NCBI GenBank assembly: GCA_022571845.1
Contig: JACZXB010000003.1
Span: 186,001-250,000, forward strand
Length of the DNA: 64,000 bases
Origin: Candidatus Zixiibacteriota bacterium
GTDB taxonomy: Bacteria > Zixibacteria > MSB-5A5 > GN15 > FEB-12
Direction of reading: 5' to 3'
Positions 53,892 through 62,291 of this stretch are shown here, piece after piece. The number at the start of each line of letters is the position of its first letter. Position 1 is the stretch's first letter. Under the pieces are notes generated by a model. It did no database searches. It worked only from the letters and a program-made list of their open reading frames with translations, and was not told the DNA's origin. A program made the translations under genes and the position numbers.

Positions 53892-53920
53892 TTGACAGCC
53901 CCTGAGCTGTGAGTTAATTT
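53892..53920 (+). promoter_or_regulatory. Candidate sigma-70 promoter
   Basis: TTGACA at 53892-53897, a 17 bp spacer and TAATTT at 53915-53920. It is about 210 bp before the gene at 54132. The preceding TTTTTCACTTGAC is shared with the promoter at 60324. Confidence 0.45.
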
Positions 53921-54131
53921 GGACAATGAAAGTCACGCAGGGCTTTTTGATCAGTTAATATACACAGGATTCGCAGGAAAGGATGATAATGGGTTACAAG
54001 TTAATGCAGGTATTAAGCTATTTTACGCGCAGTGGGAACTATACAGTGTGGTGAATCTGCATCATTTGGAAAGGTGTAGTTTGTCCTAATAGATGGTATT
54101 CTAACTTTGGCGTATCAGAAAGGGATTTATC

Positions 54132-55178
54132 ATGAAAAGAGTGATCCTAGTACTTCTTTTACTGTTAGGAGGATTGTTGGCAGCGAATCCGACCAGCGCT
54201 CAACTCTTAACTCGTCAACAGGCTTTGGATGCGTTGCTTGACCTGGGCAGCGGTATCTCGATTGATAATAATGGTGATGACAGGCTTTCCGAAGTTCAAA
54301 ATGAAGACGGTGTGCATTTTATTTCATCGGAACCTGGGTACCTCATATTAACGTTTCCAAATACTGGGGATGGGGGTGGATTCGAATTCTTCGCGGCTCA
54401 GAAACAAGAATGTCTGCCGCCCGCGGACCCTGCGGCAAAGGTAGTTGATGGCAGTGAAGAACCTAAACAAGACCTTACTGCTGAAATTCTGGGTGCGAAT
54501 AATGAATGGATTCAACTTGGGAGCCTTCCAACGAGAGAGAATCTTGGTCAGACGATTGTAGTTAGCACCCCGCACCTTTCTCAGACTTCAGATGTTGTCA
54601 CTATTCGTTTGTCCTGGGAATATGGTTACGAAACCTATGTAATTCGTCAATTGTTGCCTGCCGAAGAAGAAGTAACCATAAATTCTTGGCCAATTGCAAC
54701 CTATCAATTTGCGACCCCTAATGAAGAGCTCACACTCTGGAACGGATTTGATCAAAACACTCCCCTAGTATTGAAAAAAGGCGAAACCTTTGAGTTTACT
54801 TTTAATATTGGAGAGATTATAAATTCATCTTTGAACCGTGACTATATTATAGTAGCCACTGGCCGTTACGAACCGGACTATTCAATCTATTCTGACCTGC
54901 TTCCTAACACTATTATTCTTTTCAACAACTATCCGAATCCCTTTAATCCGACGACGACCATATCATATAGCTTACCTGAAGCGGGTAAGGTCAACCTTGA
55001 AGTTTTCAATATCCTTGGTCAAAGTGTGGGCATCTTGGTAGACGAGTACCAAGTTGCGGGGTTGCATAGAGTTGAATGGAGTGCGGAAGCTAACCGTCCA
55101 ATTGCGTCTGGACTTTACATATACAGACTGACGGCCGGTGACTTTACGGAAACGAAGAAAATGATGTTACTGAAATAA
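54132..55178 (+). CDS. Secreted protein with Por/type IX-style C-terminal sorting domain
   Basis: 348 residues; signal peptide (VILVLLLLLGGLLAANPTSA) and AAAGGG ribosome site. The last ~85 residues are the classic sorting tail: NNYPNPFNPTTTISYSLPEA ... LEVFNILGQ ... ASGLYIYRLTAGDFTETKKM. Such tails direct proteins through type IX secretion or attach them to the surface. The preceding body (about 25-260) is a beta-rich domain I do not recognise. Confidence 0.88.
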   Translation: MKRVILVLLLLLGGLLAANPTSAQLLTRQQALDALLDLGSGISIDNNGDDRLSEVQNEDGVHFISSEPGYLILTFPNTGDGGGFEFFAAQKQECLPPADPAAKVVDGSEEPKQDLTAEILGANNEWIQLGSLPTRENLGQTIVVSTPHLSQTSDVVTIRLSWEYGYETYVIRQLLPAEEEVTINSWPIATYQFATPNEELTLWNGFDQNTPLVLKKGETFEFTFNIGEIINSSLNRDYIIVATGRYEPDYSIYSDLLPNTIILFNNYPNPFNPTTTISYSLPEAGKVNLEVFNILGQSVGILVDEYQVAGLHRVEWSAEANRPIASGLYIYRLTAGDFTETKKMMLLK

Positions 55179-55230
55179 CGTCTTGATCGGAGAATCTAAA
55201 ATTGAAACTTGCTCAATGAAGGAGGGTCGA

Positions 55231-55269
55231 ATGCATCGCGTTACCGTTAAAAGAGACGATGCCAAATAA
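55231..55269 (+). other. Possible 12-codon leader ORF
   Basis: An ATG after GGAGGG starts a 12-codon frame (MHRVTVKRDDAK) that ends 13 bp before the ATG of the next gene. It might be a leader peptide or a relic. Weak evidence. Confidence 0.3.
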
Positions 55270-55282
55270 ATAGGAGAAAATT

Positions 55283-57748
55283 ATGTCACATACGGACGGA
55301 ATTGTTGACAATTCACTCAATCTGTGGATCAACACACACCAGGCACAACTTAATGCACAACCAGTTGGCTTCGTACCATTGGCGACGAGCGATGTTGACA
55401 CAAGCGATATTGCCGTGATTGAAGATGATGGCACATGTTTGATTCCTGTAGGTGTAAGCAACTCGTTGGACCATATTGCGATTGTAGAGAAATTCTATCA
55501 GACCCATAATGATCTGTTTGATTTCCTACTGATTTTTTCTGCCGTCCCAGTCACCAATGGTTCTATTTTCAAATTAGTTCACAACGTTACAACTGGGACT
55601 ACGGTCGACATCGAAGATAACAGAGGTGTGCTTGCTAATCATCCGGTCGCCGGGGCGCCGTTCGACGCAGCAACAGGACCGATTCGAAACCTGAAGGCTA
55701 TCACACAGTATGTCGACCTCACAACTCTGCCGGTTGATCCAAATACACTCATCCCGGGCAATAATGATACGCCCCTCTCGCTGATCGCTCAGGAAATCGG
55801 CCACTATTGGGGCATGGCCGCGCCTTTTGCCACAGTACCCGGCGGGGTCAACAACAACTCCCTTAGGGGCAGGGGCGGCTTTCCGACCGGTAGTCACTGG
55901 AGCTTCTTTGCGCATACACAGGCCTCCTCCTTGGAAGGTAACTCCTGGGTAGACAACGGGGGAATACCAAACAGCTTCACATCGAACGCCAATACGAACG
56001 GGTATTTCTCCTTCGACCTGTATCTCATGGGGTTACTGAATCCTGCCTTAACACTGGCATCCTTCTATATTCAGGCACCGTCCGCAGATACTTTCACTGA
56101 CCAGATCTACAGCGCACAAAGTGGACCTGCAGTTGGGGCTAATATCACGGGAACACGGGTGAACGTGACAGCAACGCAGTTAATCAATGCACTAGGAAAC
56201 CGAAACCTTAATTTCAATACATCGCAAAAGGACTTTAAAGCTGCCTTTATTCTAGTGGTTGCCAATGGCGCCACAGCGCCAGCAAATGCCGCGGTCCTTG
56301 CCGCCAATGTGGCGCAAGCAAATGGCTATCGAACAGCATGGGAAACTTATTGGAACACGAACACCCTTGGCGCATCCACCATGGACACCGCCCTTGACAC
56401 GGCAAGAGGTATTGATATTTACGTGCGCGATAACCTGGCAGATGACGGCTCCATCCCGACATCCAACCCGCTTTACTACTCTCCTGACATCATCGTTCGA
56501 CAAGCGATGTCAGCAGATCCGGCAACTGAATTCGGCACCCCAGGCGCTGACCCCGGTAGTGACCCGGTTGAAATCGGAAACGACAACTACATCTACATCA
56601 GAGTCCACAATCGCGACGACTATCCGACTGATGCAGACATCACAGTTTATTTTGCGGCCCTGACAACCACTATTGACCCCGCCACATGGACACCTATCGG
56701 AACCACCACTATTCCAACCGTCACGCCAGGAGGGATGGGAATCTCAGATCCAATCTTGTGGTCCAGTGTGCCCGACCCGGGAGGGGCTGGGCACTTTTGT
56801 GTAATTGCTATTATTTCCGATCCGCTCGATTCTGCTCCCGATTCCTCTGCTGTGGTGGATGCCGCTACTTATCTGGACTTCGTACGTAACAATAACAATG
56901 TCGCTTACCGAAATCTTACTTTCGAGGATCTGCTCCCGGACAGTGATGCAGATAGTGATTTCCTCGTTGGTTCTCTTCGGAAGTCAAGTACCGCTATCCT
57001 TGAATTTGATGGTCTAAAGCTTCCTAAAGGTTTTCGAACAAGGATTATCCTTCCTCCAGTCTGGAGACGATTGCGCAATTTGAAAATAAAAGGATTTGAA
57101 GGTAGATCACATCCTGCAAGACAACTCGTGCTCGCCGGCGGGGCCAAGGGTATCGTCGAAGGGCTTCCCGTCAAGGCTAAGAGTAAGAACCGTGTAAGGA
57201 TTCAAATCGATGTTCCCAAAGATGTCCGTCACCTGGAGCACGGAGTTCTGAATGTGATCCATAAGATAGGCAAGGAAGAGTTGGGTGGTATCGGTTTTCG
57301 CACGAGGGTCATCGCTAGAGAAAAAGCGAAGTATCTAGGGTTTATTAAAACCAAGATTTTTTATCCCGCAAACGATCCGACTCTGAGAAGAATTCCAAAT
57401 AAATCCCTGCGACCATTTCTCTCTCTGGAAGATGCATTAAAATCAGGCTACAACCCAAAAAGAGGGTTTCTCGTCGATGTGTTAGGGCCTAACGCAATCA
57501 GAGGCAAGTTCAGGCTTCAGGTTATCGACAAACTCAACCGCTCACGAACTGCTGATATCTTCTTCAAGAAAGTCAAGACTGGGTTGGGAAAGAGGCCGAA
57601 GCACTACACGTCGCAAATTAACAATCTCCTGTTCAGAGAAAAAAAGCGACTAAAGAAATTCACATCAATTGACCAAATTTATTCAGCGATCAGAATGAAC
57701 GGGCCTGCGTTGATGGAATTGGTTGATAGTTTTAAGAATATAAAGTGA
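55283..57748 (+). CDS. Large protein with degenerate metallopeptidase-like site
   Basis: 821 residues with no signal peptide; a start with GGAG 8 bp upstream. Residues about 150-270 resemble zinc peptidases: AQEIGHYWG at 169-177 where HEIGH is expected (first His is Gln170, codon CAG) and later DLYLMGL like a Met-turn region. It has lost one zinc ligand, so it is probably not active. Residues about 390-560 are a beta-sandwich (IYIRVHNRDDYPTDADITVYF, CARDB-like). The last ~250 residues are basic. The function is unknown. An attC-like site follows 18 bp after the stop. Confidence 0.68.
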   Translation: MSHTDGIVDNSLNLWINTHQAQLNAQPVGFVPLATSDVDTSDIAVIEDDGTCLIPVGVSNSLDHIAIVEKFYQTHNDLFDFLLIFSAVPVTNGSIFKLVHNVTTGTTVDIEDNRGVLANHPVAGAPFDAATGPIRNLKAITQYVDLTTLPVDPNTLIPGNNDTPLSLIAQEIGHYWGMAAPFATVPGGVNNNSLRGRGGFPTGSHWSFFAHTQASSLEGNSWVDNGGIPNSFTSNANTNGYFSFDLYLMGLLNPALTLASFYIQAPSADTFTDQIYSAQSGPAVGANITGTRVNVTATQLINALGNRNLNFNTSQKDFKAAFILVVANGATAPANAAVLAANVAQANGYRTAWETYWNTNTLGASTMDTALDTARGIDIYVRDNLADDGSIPTSNPLYYSPDIIVRQAMSADPATEFGTPGADPGSDPVEIGNDNYIYIRVHNRDDYPTDADITVYFAALTTTIDPATWTPIGTTTIPTVTPGGMGISDPILWSSVPDPGGAGHFCVIAIISDPLDSAPDSSAVVDAATYLDFVRNNNNVAYRNLTFEDLLPDSDADSDFLVGSLRKSSTAILEFDGLKLPKGFRTRIILPPVWRRLRNLKIKGFEGRSHPARQLVLAGGAKGIVEGLPVKAKSKNRVRIQIDVPKDVRHLEHGVLNVIHKIGKEELGGIGFRTRVIAREKAKYLGFIKTKIFYPANDPTLRRIPNKSLRPFLSLEDALKSGYNPKRGFLVDVLGPNAIRGKFRLQVIDKLNRSRTADIFFKKVKTGLGKRPKHYTSQINNLLFREKKRLKKFTSIDQIYSAIRMNGPALMELVDSFKNIK

Positions 57749-57765
57749 ATCTACTTGCCTATAAT

Positions 57766-57922
57766 GGCTAATGTGATCGGTGTTGACAGCTCCCCTCTTG
57801 GGTTTTTGGGAGAATTCTTTAAAGTGTTTGGTAAGGTATAACAATGGCATCAACTCGGACAGCAAGTAGCGCCGCTCGTTCCTCGCTCTGCTTTTTACTG
57901 CCGGTTATGCCAAACATTAGGC
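57766..57922 (+). other. attC-like site
   Basis: It begins GGCTAAT and ends ATTAGGC, near-perfect inverted repeats, with CCGGTTATGCCAAAC just before the right end, a phrase typical of chromosomal integron attC sites. The outer G of the R box is A (ATTAGGC, not GTTAGGC), matched by a change on the left. It starts 18 bp after the gene at 55283-57748. Confidence 0.42.
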
Positions 57923-58218
57923 AGCCCGGTCGAACCTAACGCAAGGGACTTGTGTCACAAGTTGGTCACTGCGTCCGCTTACGAAGATAAGGAATGGTTC
58001 GACGGATTGCCGCCGCGCAGTTGAAGAGTAAATCGCGACAGGCACAGCAGAAACGGCAGCAAGCGGTCAACTGTATGTCTTCAGTCAAGGTCGACAACCT
58101 GTTGGTAGAAGTGTAAGTCACAGACTTTTGATTTGCAACAGTTCTCCAATGCTTATTTGTTAAGACTGGGAAAAATAGTCCAAATGTACATACACCTCTT
58201 TCTAACAGTTTTCTAACA

Positions 58219-58321
58219 TAACAAGCCAAATCATTAGATAAAACGAGAAAACACCAGATAAAACGGCGACAGCTAACTCTTTCTGCTGTTGTCTGTTAGT
58301 GTCTGGTGCTTCCTCTTGTTA
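58219..58321. other. Nested inverted repeats, possible structured DNA or RNA
   Basis: Arms pair from outside in: TAACAAG (58219) with CTTGTTA (58315); CACCAGA (58252) with TCTGGTG (58302); ACAGC (58269) with GCTGT (58285). Together they can fold into a long imperfect hairpin, as in att sites recognised as folded single strands or in structured RNAs. It abuts the tRNA-like fragment. Confidence 0.45.
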
Positions 58322-58322
58322 G

Positions 58323-58380
58323 GGCTGTCGAACAGGCTCATAACCCGAAGGTCGAGGTTTAAATCCCTCCACCACTGGCA
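58323..58380 (+). pseudogene. tRNA-Met-like 3' fragment, probable att remnant
   Basis: AGGCTCATAACCCGAAGGTC is the anticodon arm (CAT) and variable loop of an elongator tRNA-Met, followed by a damaged T arm (CGAGGTTTAAATCCCTCC) and acceptor. The D arm and 5' acceptor are missing and stems have mismatches, so it is not functional. tRNA 3' ends are the usual attachment site of tyrosine recombinases like those encoded just to the right. Confidence 0.6.
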
Positions 58381-58388
58381 AAATTTTA

Positions 58389-58438
58389 GCCCTTCCGGGG
58401 CGTAGAACGATTCTGTTGCAAAAAAAGGGCGCAAGAAT
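58389..58438 (+). repeat. Shared leader block before the fusion gene
   Basis: GCCCTTCCGGGGCGTAGAAC then GATTCTGT and an AGAAT end aligns with 62215-62263. Each copy has a small GC hairpin at its left end and lies 28-85 bp upstream of one of the two related genes (58524 and 62292), so it is a conserved regulatory or recombination site. Confidence 0.6.
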
Positions 58439-58523
58439 GAATAGATTCAATCATAGTTAGTACTCAGTCACTAAAGTGGCGCAATCAATTTAAGTCAATT
58501 CAACCATTTAATCATAAGAGAAA

Positions 58524-59840
58524 ATGCAATCTCAACAAATTCAGTCTATACCTGACGAATTCAAAACAGATATTTATAAGGGACAGACTCACTACTTACG
58601 CGGCCTAGATAAATTGAAGAGAGATGAACTCATAAATTCGGTTGATAAGGACTTGATTATAAACTTCATAAGAGAATGTACACTCAGTAAAACGGTCAAA
58701 GGTAAGAGCAAGAAGAAAATAGGCCCAGCACGGTGTTTAAAATACATAGAGATTCTGACAAGAGTTTCTAGTTGGCTGGATAAGTCATTTGATAGAATAA
58801 CGGGGAAAGATATAGAGGAATTCATTGAAGCGTTGGAAGGCGATAAATTTCTTTCCAGATTTGGAAAGCCATATGCAGATGAAACAAAAGCTGATATCAA
58901 AAAATCCGTAAAGAAATTATGGAAATGGAAAGACGGCAATGGCAGAGTGTATCCAGAACTAGCTCGAAAAATCTCGATTGATTTATGGGAAGGAAATTGC
59001 CGGCAAATTTTGAAAGATCTTGACGATAATAGCGTTCAGTTAACACTCACAGATCCACCGTATTTTCTTGAAAAATTGGACGACAATTGGGATGACAATA
59101 AAATTAAAAAGAGCAAAGCAAAGGCCGGTGTAGTGGGTGGGCTTCCAGTCGGGATGAAATTTGATCCGAGACAGGGCGTCGCCTTTCAAAAGTTTTTTGA
59201 AGAAATTTCCAAAGAAATTTACAGAGTATTAGTACCCGGTGCCTTCTTTATCTCATTCAGTCAACCCCGGTTGTTTCACAGAATGGCTATTGCCGCCGAG
59301 AATGTCGGCTTTGAGATTCGAGATATGTTCGCATGGCATTACACAAAGAAGACACAGTTCAAAGCGTTTTCGCAAAATCATTTTGTTGATAAGATGAAAA
59401 TTTCTGCGAAGCGAAAGAAGCAAATAAAACTTGAATTGATGGGTAGAAAAACAGCACAATTACGCCCGCAATTTGAAGCCCTTATGTTGGCACAGAAACC
59501 AAAGGAGGGGACTTGTGTAGATAACTGGCTCAAGTGGAAAGTTGGGTTGATTGATTCTACCAAAATCTTGAATGGAGCGGGTTCGCCCTCAACTGTAATG
59601 CCAGTCGAAAAAACGATCAAGGAATTGTACAATGTACATCTAAGCGTAAAGCCCGTTGGGCTTTTAAGACACTTAATAGAATTGTTTACAGTCGAAGGCC
59701 AAGTTGTATTAGACCCATTTCTGGGTAGTGGCTCAACCGCTATCGCCGCAATGCTTACAGGTCGCGGATGTATTGGTATTGAGATCAACCCCGAATATAT
59801 AAAGATTGCTAAACAACGATTATCGAAAGCAGGGAAATGA
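58524..59840 (+). CDS. Recombinase core-binding domain fused to a DNA methyltransferase
   Basis: 438 residues in two parts. Residues about 1-150 match the N-terminal SAM-like core-binding domain of the tyrosine recombinase at 62292, including an almost identical TVKGKSKKKIGPARCLKY block and KKxWKWKDGN at the end. Instead of a recombinase catalytic domain, residues about 155-435 are a beta-class DNA methyltransferase: motif IV TDPPYFLEKLDDNWD (about 178), then motif I VLDPFLGSGSTAIAAM near the C-terminus (about 395). No recombinase Arg/His/Tyr site remains. It may methylate DNA bound by the recombinase domain. The junction has no frameshift. Confidence 0.93.
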   Translation: MQSQQIQSIPDEFKTDIYKGQTHYLRGLDKLKRDELINSVDKDLIINFIRECTLSKTVKGKSKKKIGPARCLKYIEILTRVSSWLDKSFDRITGKDIEEFIEALEGDKFLSRFGKPYADETKADIKKSVKKLWKWKDGNGRVYPELARKISIDLWEGNCRQILKDLDDNSVQLTLTDPPYFLEKLDDNWDDNKIKKSKAKAGVVGGLPVGMKFDPRQGVAFQKFFEEISKEIYRVLVPGAFFISFSQPRLFHRMAIAAENVGFEIRDMFAWHYTKKTQFKAFSQNHFVDKMKISAKRKKQIKLELMGRKTAQLRPQFEALMLAQKPKEGTCVDNWLKWKVGLIDSTKILNGAGSPSTVMPVEKTIKELYNVHLSVKPVGLLRHLIELFTVEGQVVLDPFLGSGSTAIAAMLTGRGCIGIEINPEYIKIAKQRLSKAGK

Positions 59841-60146
59841 TAAAACCAAGACGACTTGCCCAAATGGGTACGATCTATATGCAGGAAGCGGTTCGCGGAT
59901 ACGGATTCGATGCACTCTTTACTTGACAATTCGCTTCGGAACAAATTGCATCTTTGTTGTTATTTTGGCCGGAGTGAACAGGGCTATCTGCAAATTCTTT
60001 CGCCAAGTTATAAAATAGCTCAATTCTTGGAAAACAATGGGCAGGACCATAAAAATAATCCTGCCCAACGCAGGGCTGTCTCTGAGTGAGACAGAGGGGG
60101 GCTTTTAGTATTACCATAATTTAGAAAATAGTCCAATATTGTCAAC

Positions 60147-60396
60147 ATCTATTTTGCTACTCAGGTGATTTATTTGAATTCAGAAGCCTAAAGTTACTAG
60201 ATTCTCAAGTTCTATAGCAGTTATATAGATCTAACCACTGCTTCTAGTTTCATATTTATACTTTTCAATATGAATTCATGATTCTCATTTCCCTACTTCC
60301 TTACACTTAAATTGATTTTTCACTTGACGCTGTTTTTCTTGCCATTATAAGATTTTCCCTGCTACTGTCGGACCAGGTAAGATCGCCTCGAGGTTC
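60147..60396 (+). repeat. Diverged ~245 bp repeat, copy B
   Basis: Aligns with 50231-50477 along its length. This copy keeps a good promoter and precedes an intact gene, so it is the likely functional one. Confidence 0.7.
60324..60351 (+). promoter_or_regulatory. Candidate sigma-70 promoter of the 55-residue protein gene
   Basis: TTGACG at 60324-60329, a 16 bp spacer and TATAAG at 60346-60351, about 130 bp upstream of the ATG. Good consensus match; lies inside the diverged repeat B. Confidence 0.6.
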
Positions 60397-60484
60397 CGCT
60401 CGACTCAATCAAAATCATATAAATCAGAAAAATCTGAGACGCTATGAAAAATCATCAATACAGTTGTAAGGAGGTGGCAGAGAA

Positions 60485-60652
60485 ATGACAACATCAAATG
60501 GAAAAGGCGATAAGCCAGACTTCAAAGGTTCACTTGACGTAGCTGCATGGTTTAATACTGACAGTGACGGCAACACCTATTTGTCTGTAGTGCTTGGAAA
60601 CCGTATCAAGCTCGTCAAGAACGAGCAGAAGCTAGAAGATCAGTTCAAGTGA
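60485..60652 (+). CDS. Small protein (55 residues) with a strong ribosome site
   Basis: The ATG follows AAGGAGGTGGCAGAGAA, a near-perfect Shine-Dalgarno. The protein reads MTTSNGKGDKPDFKGSLDVA and then has the beta-hairpin core AAWFNTDSDGNTYLSVVLGN and a charged tail. It resembles short DUF736-like single-domain proteins found on plasmids, but this is only a pattern impression. A decayed copy lies at 28612-28701. It is too short for routine gene finders, and its context suggests a role in the element. Confidence 0.75.
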   Translation: MTTSNGKGDKPDFKGSLDVAAWFNTDSDGNTYLSVVLGNRIKLVKNEQKLEDQFK

Positions 60653-60892
60653 GCTGGTTTGGTTTCAGTGCTAATTCTTTTTGTTTTTCTTTTTTTTCTT
60701 TTTCAGTTGGGCCTATATCGAAAGACTTAAATACTTTGCTGTCAATCGGGCGCTTTCAAATTGCCCCAAATAGTATTAAATCAATTGCCTGCATGGCAGA
60801 ACCGAACGGAAACGTTATGGGCTCGGTCCGCGCATAGAACACATGCGTTCGGGTGCGCAAATATTTATAAAGGCAGAACGCTGCTAAATAGC

Positions 60893-62086
60893 ATGGCATT
60901 TGTAAAGATTGAAATACATAAATCAAACTTTCAATCAAGCAAGAGATTATATCAAAAGAGATTTCCAATAGAAGCCAAATACACAAGCAAATTTCTTCAG
61001 CTACTATCTATCGGAGAGATCAATCGGGGAAGACAGGTTGGTGAAAAGAGACAATTAAAATGTCTTTATGCTCTTTCCATATTTTTTACTCACTATAAGA
61101 AGCCTCTCTCAAGAATAACTAAGAAAGATATGCAGCACTTTATTGACAAACTAAGTAAAGACAAGATCAAGAAGATAAACAAAGAACCTTACTCGGATTC
61201 CACGAAATTGGATGTTAAGATCATATTGAGAGCCTACTTGAAATGGAGGCTACCCCAAAAGTACGCTGATCTTACTGAATGGTTTGATATGAGACTTAGG
61301 AAAACGACTCCGGAATGTCTCACTGAGGATGAAATTGAGAAAGTGTACAATGCCTGTTCGACAGTGTCAGAAAAGTTCTTGATCTCTGTGTTGTTCGATT
61401 CAGGGATGCGAGCAGAGGAGTTCCTGAATGTAAGGTTTGAAGACATTATTGAGCCTACAGAAAGTTTTCCATACTACAAAATTGACATCAAAGAAGAATA
61501 CTCGAAGACTGACGGTAGAACTGTCGGCTTATACTGGAAGCACAGTACTAAGATCATCCGAGAGTATCTTTCAGAGTGCAACAGACAACCAAAAGAGCCA
61601 GTCTACGCAAAAGACTATGATGCTGTAAGGATGTTTCTGACAAGACTTGGAAAAAGGGTCTTAAACAAGAGGGTTCATTGTCATCTATTCAGGAAATCAT
61701 CAGCCACCTACTACGCTCCTAAGCTCAACAGGCAGCAACTCTGTATTCGGTATGGCTGGAAGTTCAGCTCTGACATGCCTGACATCTATATCAAGAGAGC
61801 AGGTATCGATGAAGAAGAAGTAAAGGCCAAGATTCTCAATGCCAATCTTGAAAAACTGGAGAAAGATAATCAGGAGTTACAGACAAAGTTCGCCTTGATG
61901 AAGGATTCCAGTGATGAGGAGCTTCAGAAACTCAGCAAAGAACTCGAATCTTTGAAGGGCGGTAGAGGCTTTATGACTTTGCTGACAGGTCTTGCTCGAC
62001 AGCAAAAGCTGATGGCCGATGAATTAAAAGGTCTGACCGGCAAGAAGTTTGACTTTGTGCTGGGACGAAGGAATGAAGTGGGCTAA
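60893..62086 (+). CDS. Tyrosine recombinase with coiled-coil C-terminal tail
   Basis: From ATG 60893, about 397 residues. The N-terminal core-binding domain (about 10-150) precedes a catalytic domain with Arg in LFDSGMRAEEFLN, HLFRKSSAT (His-x-x-Arg) and Tyr in PDIYIKRAG. After the catalytic domain come a coiled coil (about 310-355) and a conserved tail LARQQKLMADELKGLTGKKF shared with the recombinase at 62292. The overall cast (LNRQQLCIRYGW) is like archaeal-type integrases. A longer frame upstream has no ribosome site. Confidence 0.92.
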   Translation: MAFVKIEIHKSNFQSSKRLYQKRFPIEAKYTSKFLQLLSIGEINRGRQVGEKRQLKCLYALSIFFTHYKKPLSRITKKDMQHFIDKLSKDKIKKINKEPYSDSTKLDVKIILRAYLKWRLPQKYADLTEWFDMRLRKTTPECLTEDEIEKVYNACSTVSEKFLISVLFDSGMRAEEFLNVRFEDIIEPTESFPYYKIDIKEEYSKTDGRTVGLYWKHSTKIIREYLSECNRQPKEPVYAKDYDAVRMFLTRLGKRVLNKRVHCHLFRKSSATYYAPKLNRQQLCIRYGWKFSSDMPDIYIKRAGIDEEEVKAKILNANLEKLEKDNQELQTKFALMKDSSDEELQKLSKELESLKGGRGFMTLLTGLARQQKLMADELKGLTGKKFDFVLGRRNEVG

Positions 62087-62291
62087 TGCCCAAGTTGGTA
62101 TAGGGACGAGGATTTAAGGTTGAAATGAAACGGGTAAGCCTTTCAGATTAGAGGAAGCGATTAAATTTCTGAAGGAAATCGTCCATCCTACGGATGGATT
62201 ATGGATAGATTCCCGCCCTTCGTGGGCGTAAAATGATTCTGTCACTTTATTGGGGCAAAGAATAAATATATCAGCGACCATGGAATAGAAA
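62087..62291. other. Intergenic leader of the second recombinase
   Basis: Contains two small hairpins (CATCCTACGGATG at about 62184-62196 and GCCC-TTCGT-GGGC at 62215-62227) and the leader block shared with the fusion gene (62215-62263). Confidence 0.55.
62215..62263 (+). repeat. Shared leader block before the second recombinase
   Basis: GCCCTTCGTGGGCGTAAAAT then GATTCTGT ... AAGAAT aligns with 58389-58438. It is 28 bp upstream of the ATG at 62292. Confidence 0.6.

Larger units (their letters stand above)
53495..54131. other. Intergenic region with repeat copy and promoter
   Basis: No gene is supported. The region holds the repeat at 53682-53757 and a candidate promoter at 53892-53920 reading toward the sorting-tail protein. 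Nothing else is clear. Confidence 0.5.
57749..58523. other. Intergenic region with att-like and structured elements
   Basis: 775 bp without a gene. It contains an attC-like site (57766-57922), nested inverted repeats (58219-58321), a tRNA-Met-like fragment (58323-58380) and a conserved leader block (58389-58438), each described separately. Confidence 0.65.
59841..60484. other. Gene-poor region with promoter and diverged repeat
   Basis: 644 bp. It holds copy B of the ~245 bp repeat (60147-60396), a sigma-70 promoter (60324-60351) and a small hairpin around 60081-60095 (GTCTCTGAGTGAGAC) that may be a terminator for the fusion gene. Short frames here lack support. Confidence 0.55.

Noticed and set aside
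59806-60117. Several short overlapping frames after the fusion gene
   Set aside because: None has a ribosome site or recognisable content and they contradict one another; the stretch is intergenic.
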